NCBI GenBank assembly: GCA_036397255.1
Contig: DASWJH010000090.1
Location: forward strand, 1 to 40,277
Direction of reading: 5' to 3'
DNA: 40,277 nt
DNA from: Nitrospiria bacterium
Lineage (GTDB): Bacteria > Nitrospirota > Nitrospiria > DASWJH01
The notes under the pieces are model-generated. The model had not been told where the DNA came from. It was given only the letters and a program-made list of their open reading frames with translations, and searched no databases. This document shows, in pieces, positions 34,364-40,277 of this stretch. A program made the translations under genes and the position numbers. The number at the start of each line of letters is the position of its first letter. Position 1 is the stretch's first letter.

Positions 34364-36388
34364 GTGAGAAGTCCTAACCTATTGGACAAAGATGCTACCC
34401 TACCCCGACCTACTACCCAAGAGCCCCATGGGCTCCCCTTGGATGAGGCCATTGACCGGTCGATCGGTTTTCTTTTAAATGTTCAAAATAAAGACCTTGG
34501 TTTTTGGGTAGATGAGTTAGAAGCCGATTCCACCTTGACTTCGGAGTATCTGATGCTTCGATTTTTCTTGGGAAATTTGGATCCCCTCCGGCGAAAACGA
34601 GCGATGACCTATTTGAAGAAAACCCAACTTCCCGAAGGGGGGTGGAGTATTTATTATGGTGCCCCCAGTAACATCAGTGCTTCGGTAAAGGCCTATTTTG
34701 CATTGAAGCTTTGTGGTGTTTCCCGACATGAACCTTTTATGAAAAAAGCCCGTGAAGTGATCATGGAAATGGGGGGCGTTCCTAACGTCAATGTATTTAC
34801 AAAAATTTCCCTTGCTTTATTTGGACAATACGATTGGCGGGACATTCCCTTTTTGCCTCCTGAAATTATTCTTTTATCCAAACGGTTTTATTTTAATTTG
34901 TATGAAGTTTCCTATTGGTCACGTGCAGTCATCGTTCCCCTCTTAATTATTTATGCCAAGAAACCGCTTTGTGTGGTCTCCCCCAATGCCCATTTGGATG
35001 AACTCTTCCCTGAAGGTCATTGGGATAAAAAAGGGCAAAAGAAGCGGGACTACGGAATCATTTCCTGGAAAAATGTTTTTTTAACTCTTGATTCCTGTTT
35101 GAAAGTTTTGGATCGGTTTCACCTTAAGTTTTTAAGGGAAAAGGCCGTTCAAAAGGCTCATCATTGGCTGGTGGAACATATGCGGGGAGAAGGGGGGCTG
35201 GGTGCTATATATCCAGCGATGGCCAATTCAATTGTTGCCTTGCGTGCAATGGGCAACCCTCCTGACCACACCCAAATTCAAAAAGCACTAGGCGAAATTG
35301 AGGATTTAGAAATAAATCAGGAAAATTCAATGCATCTGCAACCTTGCGTTTCCCCTATCTGGGATACACCTTTAACCATTAATGCACTCTTGGAGGCGGG
35401 TATAACACGGGACCATCCCAGTATTGTAAAAGGCGCCCAGTGGCTTCTATCCAAACAGGTGTCATCCGTTGGGGATTGGAAAGTAAAAGTTCCCGCAGCA
35501 GAACCGGGGGGGTGGTATTTCCAATTCGAAAACGAATTTTACCCAGACAATGACGATACCTCGGTTGTATTAGTTGCTTTATGCAAAAGTGTCCTTCCCG
35601 ATGAGGAAGAAAAAAGGAAACAAATGGTGCGAGGGATTCGGTGGTTTTTGAAAATGCAGGGAAGCGATGGCGGGTGGGGGGCTTTTGACAAAGATAACAA
35701 TAAAAAAATTCTAAATAACATCCCTTTTGCGGATCATGGGGCCCTTTTGGATCCAAGTACGGCCGATTTAACCGGGCGGGGACTGGAGTTTCTTGGGCTT
35801 TTGGGTTTTGATGAAGATTTTCCTCCAGCTAAAAAAGCGTTGCATTTTCTAAAAAAAGAGCAGGAAAAGGAGGGGGGATGGTATGGCCGTTGGGGAGTCA
35901 ATTATATTTATGGCACCTGGTCCGTCCTTAGCGGTTTAAAAACCATTGGTCAAGACCTCAACCAGGATTTTATCCGAAGGGCGGTGGATTGGTTAAAACG
36001 GTGTCAAAATCCTGATGGAGGATGGGGGGAATCCTGTGAATCCTATTCCAATCCTTCTTTGGCGGGGGTTGGCAACAGCACGGCATCTCAAACTGCCTGG
36101 GCATTGATGGGGTTGCTTCAAGCCGGAGAAGTAAACAGTTTAGAGGTTTTAAAGGGGGTTCTTTATCTCCTGAAACACCAGCGTGAGCAAGGGAAATGGG
36201 ATGAGGCGGAGTTTACAGGCACGGGGTTTCCCAAAGTGTTTTACCTTCGATATCATATGTATTCAAAATATTTCCCGCTTTGGGCTCTGGCCCAGTTTCG
36301 GTCCCTTAAGTTGAGGGGAAAATTGCTTTCCGATGATGTTCGAGAAGAAAACAAAAAATCCGGAATATTTCTGCGTTTGTTAAGGTGA
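34364..36388 (+). CDS. shc: Squalene-hopene cyclase
   Basis: Membrane-bound class II triterpene cyclase turning squalene into hopene/diplopterol. The acid motif DxDD is DNDD (395-398, in PDNDDTS), where DVDDTA is commonest. QW-type repeats such as GGWSIYYG, GGWGAFDKDN, GGWYGRWGVNYIYGTW and GGWGESCESY are intact. The start is GTG with AGGAGG (34347-34352) 11 bases upstream; a TTG at 34343 overlaps that site. About 674 residues, normal for the family (630-720). Also called hpnF. Squalene-forming hpnC/D/E are not in this window. Confidence 0.97.
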   Translation: MRSPNLLDKDATLPRPTTQEPHGLPLDEAIDRSIGFLLNVQNKDLGFWVDELEADSTLTSEYLMLRFFLGNLDPLRRKRAMTYLKKTQLPEGGWSIYYGAPSNISASVKAYFALKLCGVSRHEPFMKKAREVIMEMGGVPNVNVFTKISLALFGQYDWRDIPFLPPEIILLSKRFYFNLYEVSYWSRAVIVPLLIIYAKKPLCVVSPNAHLDELFPEGHWDKKGQKKRDYGIISWKNVFLTLDSCLKVLDRFHLKFLREKAVQKAHHWLVEHMRGEGGLGAIYPAMANSIVALRAMGNPPDHTQIQKALGEIEDLEINQENSMHLQPCVSPIWDTPLTINALLEAGITRDHPSIVKGAQWLLSKQVSSVGDWKVKVPAAEPGGWYFQFENEFYPDNDDTSVVLVALCKSVLPDEEEKRKQMVRGIRWFLKMQGSDGGWGAFDKDNNKKILNNIPFADHGALLDPSTADLTGRGLEFLGLLGFDEDFPPAKKALHFLKKEQEKEGGWYGRWGVNYIYGTWSVLSGLKTIGQDLNQDFIRRAVDWLKRCQNPDGGWGESCESYSNPSLAGVGNSTASQTAWALMGLLQAGEVNSLEVLKGVLYLLKHQREQGKWDEAEFTGTGFPKVFYLRYHMYSKYFPLWALAQFRSLKLRGKLLSDDVREENKKSGIFLRLLR

Positions 36389-36397
36389 GGAATATAC

Positions 36398-37219
36398 GTG
36401 CAACGGATTGCGATCTTAGGTGCGTTGGATCGTGAAATCCGAGGCATTCGTCGTGCCCTTGACAATCCCCGGAAAATTTCTATACCCGGTTTGATGGGCT
36501 GGTCCGGTTTTATCGGCTCAAGAGAAGTCTTTTTGGTTCAAACTGGAATAGGTCCTATTTCTGCCGGAAGTGCGGCAGAAAAAGTCCTCACCAAAATTTC
36601 CCCCCAAGCGATTCTCTCCGTTGGATTTGCCTGCGCTCTTCGATCAAAAATCCTTATTGGAGATATTATCCTTTCGGTCGCCATGGCACAATCCTCTCCC
36701 GATGGAACCCTCATCGGCAGGGTCCTTGAGAATCATTTTATTTCCTTTAAATCCTTATCTGGGTATCCATTTCATGAATTGGATTCTTTGGTGGATCCGA
36801 AGGGGTCTTTAGCTTTCTTAGGAAAAGAAAAAGGGTTTAATGTTTATACGGGGTTAATCCTGACCCTGGACCATATGGTTCAGAAGGCTCAGGATAAAAA
36901 AATTTTGGCCAAACAAACCCATGCCGTGGCCCTTGATATGGAGAGTGCTGTCATAGGTGAAAAGGCAAAAGGATTTCAGATCCCCTTTTTGGCGCTCCGG
37001 GGAATTTCTGACCTTCTGGATGAGGATCTAGAAGTGGAGTTTGACCGTATCATCCATCCTGATGGGTCTTTTCGCTTCTGGTCTGGGGTTCCTTATTTAT
37101 TTTCCCATCCCTTGACTTTCTTCGAGCTTTACCGTTTAAAGCAACAAACCCAATTGGCCTCAAAAAACTTGACCTGTTTAGTTTTTCGTTTACTTCAAAC
37201 TCAAGAGGACCTGATTTAG
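36398..37219 (+). CDS. hpnG: Adenosylhopane nucleosidase/phosphorylase HpnG
   Basis: Purine-nucleoside-phosphorylase-like enzyme that removes adenine from adenosylhopane to give a ribosyl-type hopane, the step after HpnH. Nucleoside phosphorylase features: VQTGIGPISAG (47-57), SVGFACAL (74-81), and DMESAVIGEKA (180-190), the ribose-binding Met-Glu. GISDLLDED supplies the base-binding Asp. Start GTG has GAGG 8 bases upstream and follows shc by 9 bases. Length 273 is a little long owing to the C-terminal tail. Confidence 0.9.
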   Translation: MQRIAILGALDREIRGIRRALDNPRKISIPGLMGWSGFIGSREVFLVQTGIGPISAGSAAEKVLTKISPQAILSVGFACALRSKILIGDIILSVAMAQSSPDGTLIGRVLENHFISFKSLSGYPFHELDSLVDPKGSLAFLGKEKGFNVYTGLILTLDHMVQKAQDKKILAKQTHAVALDMESAVIGEKAKGFQIPFLALRGISDLLDEDLEVEFDRIIHPDGSFRFWSGVPYLFSHPLTFFELYRLKQQTQLASKNLTCLVFRLLQTQEDLI

Positions 37220-37244
37220 CCCTAGGGGCAAATAAAGGGGACGA

Positions 37245-38468
37245 GTGGATTTTTTAAAAAATTTTAAGAATTTAAATTATAAATTTGGTTTTCTTTGCTT
37301 TTTGTTTCTTTATTTAGGCATTTGTTTTTTTTCCACCGTTGTCTTTGCTAAAAAAAAAATCATTCCCGTTCCCGCTATTTCAACTTCCCGAAATGATGGG
37401 GTGGAATATGGAACATTGGTTACCGTTCTTTTCGAGGATGAGGATGATGATGTGTATGCCATCTTAGCCCCTTCTTTAACTTATAATGAGTTTATTGGTC
37501 TCAAATCAGCATTTCGGTTTTTTTACTTCGGCGAAGATAATCAAGATTATGCGGTCATTGTTTCGAGTTCTACGGGAATTGATCAGAAGGTTTTTTTTGA
37601 ATATTCAAAACCAAAGTTTTTAGGTGAAAAACTTTTGTTTTATTCATCGGTGACCGCCTTCCGGGATTCCACAAGACGTTTTTTCGGTTTTACCGCAGAA
37701 AGTTTGGATGAAAACGAAAGTAATTTTACCCAAAGGGAGTTTGCTTATGATTTTTTGCTGGGACACCATTTTTTTGACCATTTCCGTTTATCTTTTGGAG
37801 AACGTCTCCGCTGGATATCCATCGGAAGAGGTAGTGTTCCCGATGAACCTTTTTTCAAAGACGAATTTCCATCCATTCCGGGGGCCGGAGGGGGGCTGGT
37901 ATTGGGCCACCGACTGGTGTTGGCGTTTGATTCCCGGGATGAACTCGATATCCCCTCTTTGGGTTCCTTGGTGAGATTTTACACGGAGGTTGGCCAGGTT
38001 TTCAATGCGGACAATGGGGACCATCTTTTTAATGGGACGGGATTAGATGCGAGGAAATGGTTCCCGATGAGGGATAGTCTTTTTGTTACCGTTCTTCGAG
38101 GGGCGGTTTTTTTTACCACTGGAAGTAAAACGCCTTTTTATGAAAAGGCGACTTTAGGTGGAGATGATACCTTGAGAAATTTTGGGGATGGACGATTTGT
38201 GGATGACCATTATTATCTTTTAAGTATTGAAGAAAGGTTTCGTTTGGTTCGTTTTAGACTCTTTGGGGTCTTGGCCGATTGGGAGCTTGCCACTTTTGTG
38301 GATATCGGAAGGGTTTTTGGAAAATTTCATAATCTTTTGGATGAATTACAGGTGAATCCGGGTTTTGGAATCCGTGCCTTGGTTAGACCCAATGTGGTGG
38401 GGCGTTTTGATGCGGGGTTTGGGCCCGAAGGGATGACCCTATTTTTGGGTCTGGGGTATCCTTTTTAG
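37245..38468 (+). CDS. Omp85/BamA-like outer-membrane barrel protein
   Basis: A 407-residue exported protein: signal peptide ending near VFA (residue 35), then alternating beta strands and a terminal Phe (GLGYPF), the usual outer-membrane signal read by BamA. LGGDDTLRNFGDGRFVDDHYYLLSIEERFRL resembles the Bac_surface_Ag barrel region (GG..LRGY..GRF.D......E.R) of Omp85 proteins. No POTRA domains precede the barrel, so it is a barrel-only member. The start is GTG; AAGGGG is only 4 bases upstream. It follows hpnG by 25 bases and may share its transcript. Possible role in surface lipid export is inference. Confidence 0.75.
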   Translation: MDFLKNFKNLNYKFGFLCFLFLYLGICFFSTVVFAKKKIIPVPAISTSRNDGVEYGTLVTVLFEDEDDDVYAILAPSLTYNEFIGLKSAFRFFYFGEDNQDYAVIVSSSTGIDQKVFFEYSKPKFLGEKLLFYSSVTAFRDSTRRFFGFTAESLDENESNFTQREFAYDFLLGHHFFDHFRLSFGERLRWISIGRGSVPDEPFFKDEFPSIPGAGGGLVLGHRLVLAFDSRDELDIPSLGSLVRFYTEVGQVFNADNGDHLFNGTGLDARKWFPMRDSLFVTVLRGAVFFTTGSKTPFYEKATLGGDDTLRNFGDGRFVDDHYYLLSIEERFRLVRFRLFGVLADWELATFVDIGRVFGKFHNLLDELQVNPGFGIRALVRPNVVGRFDAGFGPEGMTLFLGLGYPF

Positions 38469-38495
38469 TACAATTTTATTGAGAAATGATCTTTT

Positions 38496-39518
38496 ATGAA
38501 ACATTGGATTTTAATGGGCCTCAGTATTTTTATTTTTTCAGCATGCCAGGTGGAAGCTTTTGACCCTGAATGGGGGCATGGCCCCCTCCCCGCACGGAAT
38601 TATGCCCCCGTTGCCAATCATTTTCTGAATATGGTCGCCACCCCTGCCAAAACACTCTCAAAAAATCAGTGGCAAATTAAAACTGAATTTGTGGAATCCA
38701 ACGCGATTTTGTTAGAAGAAACCCCAGAGGTAAATGGGGTCATCAAACATGAAACCTTAAGGTTTTCTTTAAATGTCAATTACGGATTGACGGATCGTTT
38801 TCAGATTGGGGTTGAAGTTCCGGCTTTTTATCGGTTTGACGGATTTTTAAATTCTTTTATTGAAAGCGTAGAAGATGCTTTTGCCCATTTAAACCCTAGT
38901 CGGGTGAAGCTGATCAACAATGAATTTGATTACCGAATTGATTTAAACGGACAAAGAATTATTGAAGGGGAGGAAGATGATGTGGGTTTAGGGGATTTAA
39001 TATTGAACACACGATGGGTGGCGATAAAGGAAGGAGAAACACGCCCTGCAGTTGCCCTTCGATTGGCTTTAAAGGTTCCAACAGGAGATACCGCAAAATC
39101 TTTTGGAAGCGGGGACCCGGATGTGGGGTTGGGTTTAGCCGTCCAAAAGGGATTTGGAAAAAAGTGGGTATGGTATTCCAACGTGAACGGTGTATTCCCA
39201 ACGGGTGATTTTATGGATACGGGCCTCGATTTGGCCCCTTTTTTTAGCGGAATGTTAGCCATGGAATATCGGCCAATTCCACGTTTTTCCATTTTGACAC
39301 AGTTTGAATACTTTTCCACCCCCTTTCACGGGATAAACTCCCCTATTCTGGAAGATGGTGTGGGTGAAATTACCGCTGGAATTAGCTACCTGATCAGAGA
39401 GAATTTCCTGTTTCAAATGGGTGGAACGGAAAACTTTACGGATCCCTTCCCAGATGGCAGTTCCGCTGACTTTTCTTTTTTTGTAACGTTCGGTTACCAA
39501 TTTGAAAGGGAGGGGTGA
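38496..39518 (+). CDS. DUF3187-like outer-membrane protein
   Basis: A 340-residue exported protein with a short signal peptide. Cleavage could be after VEA (about residue 21) or lipid modification at Cys17, though Phe at -3 makes the lipobox poor. The body has repeated strand pairs such as RFSLNVNYGLTDRFQIGVEVP, VALRLALKVPTGD, and VGEITAGISYLI, the pattern of DUF3187 / transporter-like barrels. It follows the Omp85-like gene by 27 bases. Function unknown. Confidence 0.65.
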   Translation: MKHWILMGLSIFIFSACQVEAFDPEWGHGPLPARNYAPVANHFLNMVATPAKTLSKNQWQIKTEFVESNAILLEETPEVNGVIKHETLRFSLNVNYGLTDRFQIGVEVPAFYRFDGFLNSFIESVEDAFAHLNPSRVKLINNEFDYRIDLNGQRIIEGEEDDVGLGDLILNTRWVAIKEGETRPAVALRLALKVPTGDTAKSFGSGDPDVGLGLAVQKGFGKKWVWYSNVNGVFPTGDFMDTGLDLAPFFSGMLAMEYRPIPRFSILTQFEYFSTPFHGINSPILEDGVGEITAGISYLIRENFLFQMGGTENFTDPFPDGSSADFSFFVTFGYQFEREG

Positions 39519-39546
39519 AAAGGTGTAGGTATAAGGGTTTAAATTG

Positions 39547-39588
39547 TGTTATAATTTTTTCAGAATTTTCATTTAACATTTGAAAATT
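39547..39588 (+). promoter_or_regulatory. Extended -10 promoter and leader hairpin
   Basis: TGTTATAAT (39547-39555) is an extended -10 identical to the one before rpmE. Right at the likely transcript start, AATTTTCA (39564-39571) and TGAAAATT (39581-39588) form an 8-bp stem with a 9-base loop, which could protect or regulate the mRNA of the delta-60 gene. Confidence 0.5.
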
Positions 39589-39627
39589 TGGCTAATTTGA
39601 AAAAATTTAAAGGAGTGCTATTTTTTA

Positions 39628-40277
39628 ATGATTTTTCAACGTTTTACAATTTTCGGGTTTATTCTAATCTTTTTTTGTCTTTCCTTTGAAGGCTTGGTTC
39701 AAGGGGCTCCCGGGGATCTGGATACGACATTTGATCCGGTTGGTTTGGATGGAAAAGTGAGCACGGATTTTTCAGGAGGCAACGATGTTGCGTATGCGGT
39801 TGCGATACAGCCCGATGGGAAGATTTTGGTAGCGGGGAGTGCGGGACTTGGAAATCTGGATTTTGCTCTTGTTCGTTATAACAGTAATGGAAGCCTGGAT
39901 ACGACATTTGATCCGGTTGGTTTGGATGGAAAAGTGAGCACGGATTTTTCAGGGGGCAACGATGTTGCGTATGCGGTTGCGATACAGCCCGATGGGAAGA
40001 TTTTGGCAGCGGGGAGTGCGGGACTTGGAAATCTGGATTTTGGTTTAGCGCGTTATGACAATGATGGAAGCCATGATGAGGTTTTCTCCAATTTGATTCA
40101 GGCTGACGGTAAGATAGTGGTAGCCGGACGAACGGGGGTGAACGGTTTTTATGATTTTGCGCTTGCCCGTTACGATACGGATGGGAGTTTAGATGGGACC
40201 TTTGGAAGCAGCGGGAAGGTGAGCACAGGATTTAACAGTAATCATGATGAAGCCTATGCCATGGCCATTCAAGCCGA
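39628..40277 (+). CDS. Delta-60 repeat (DUF5122-type) secreted protein, truncated by the window
   Basis: The frame opens at ATG 39628 with AAAGGAG (39609-39615) 12 bases upstream and stays open to the last base; the rest lies outside. Residues 1-25 form a signal peptide (ends near VQG). Then come repeats of about 59 residues with the pattern LDTTFDPVGLDGKVSTDFSGGND, AIQPDGKILVAGS and FALVRYNSNGS. This is the delta-60 repeat, thought to form a beta-propeller on the cell surface. The first two copies are almost identical; the third is shortened to about 35 residues (NDGSHDEVFS joins directly), in frame. Confidence 0.88.
   Translation, partial: MIFQRFTIFGFILIFFCLSFEGLVQGAPGDLDTTFDPVGLDGKVSTDFSGGNDVAYAVAIQPDGKILVAGSAGLGNLDFALVRYNSNGSLDTTFDPVGLDGKVSTDFSGGNDVAYAVAIQPDGKILAAGSAGLGNLDFGLARYDNDGSHDEVFSNLIQADGKIVVAGRTGVNGFYDFALARYDTDGSLDGTFGSSGKVSTGFNSNHDEAYAMAIQA
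39718..40042 (+). repeat. Tandem 177-base coding repeats
   Basis: Bases 39718-39865 and 39895-40042 match at 146 of 148 positions by eye, with a period of 177 bases (59 codons). The two differences are in CAGGAGG/CAGGGGG and TTGGTAG/TTGGCAG. Such identity in a coding repeat points to recent duplication or gene conversion. Confidence 0.85.

Noticed and set aside
39718-40042. Possible CRISPR or non-coding repeat array
   Set aside because: The repeat unit is 177 bases, coding throughout, with a delta-60 protein pattern and no short repeat-spacer layout.
1-40277. Mobile elements or horizontal islands
   Set aside because: No transposase, integrase, phage gene, tRNA end or long terminal inverted repeat is seen; only the 25849-26396 spacer looks compositionally different.

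Overview
The window reads as a well-packed chromosome segment from a Gram-negative, probably environmental bacterium. It holds lipoproteins with lipoboxes, outer-membrane beta-barrels and a hopanoid gene cluster. The order rho-rpmE-prfA-prmC-murA-hisGDBH-(lipoprotein)-hisA-hisF-hisIE-HIT is, from memory, typical of Nitrospirota and some Desulfobacterota. I lean to a moderately AT-rich Nitrospirota-like genome, but no rRNA gene or other decisive marker is present. There are no tRNA or rRNA genes, insertion sequences, phage genes or CRISPR arrays.

Region 1 (1-4939): a tiny lipoprotein gene on the + strand converges with a minus-strand run def-fmt-htpX-rsmB-rpe, covering N-terminal formyl handling of proteins, membrane proteolysis, 16S rRNA methylation and the pentose phosphate pathway. 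Region 2 (4940-5697) is a 758-base divergent intergenic stretch with a strong sigma70-type promoter far upstream of rho; a leader or small RNA is possible.

Region 3 (5698-17334): rho, then rpmE-prfA-prmC-murA running into a densely overlapping histidine operon. hisG is the short form that normally needs HisZ, hisI and hisE are fused, hisC is absent, and a CsgG/TolB-like lipoprotein gene sits between hisH and hisA. A HIT protein follows. Region 4 (17335-24471): a secreted FlgT/CsgG-like protein, then uppS-cdsA-dxr-rseP, a terminator, and proS. Region 5 (24472-26498): mtnA and a very basic 73-residue protein on the minus strand, then an AT-rich spacer.

Region 6 (26499-30043): a compact UvrD-type helicase behind a promoter carrying a LexA-like palindrome, an EamA transporter and a DUF4149 membrane protein. 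Region 7 (30203-37219): isoprenoid and hopanoid genes in two units, ispA-hpnA-(CruF-like) and hpnH-shc-hpnG, the second behind a TTGACA-17-TATAAA promoter with an inverted repeat in its spacer. Region 8 (37245-40277): an Omp85-like barrel, a DUF3187-like barrel, and the start of a delta-60 repeat protein with nearly identical 177-base DNA repeats that runs off the window.

Functionally, dxr (MEP pathway) supplies isoprenoid precursors, ispA makes farnesyl diphosphate, uppS makes the cell-wall lipid carrier, and hpnH/shc/hpnG build extended hopanoids. The squalene-forming genes hpnC, hpnD and hpnE are not here. The best leads for new biology are the CruF-like protein inside the hopanoid cluster, the palindromic promoters, the two CsgG/FlgT-like envelope proteins around the histidine and isoprenoid genes, and the leader region before rho.
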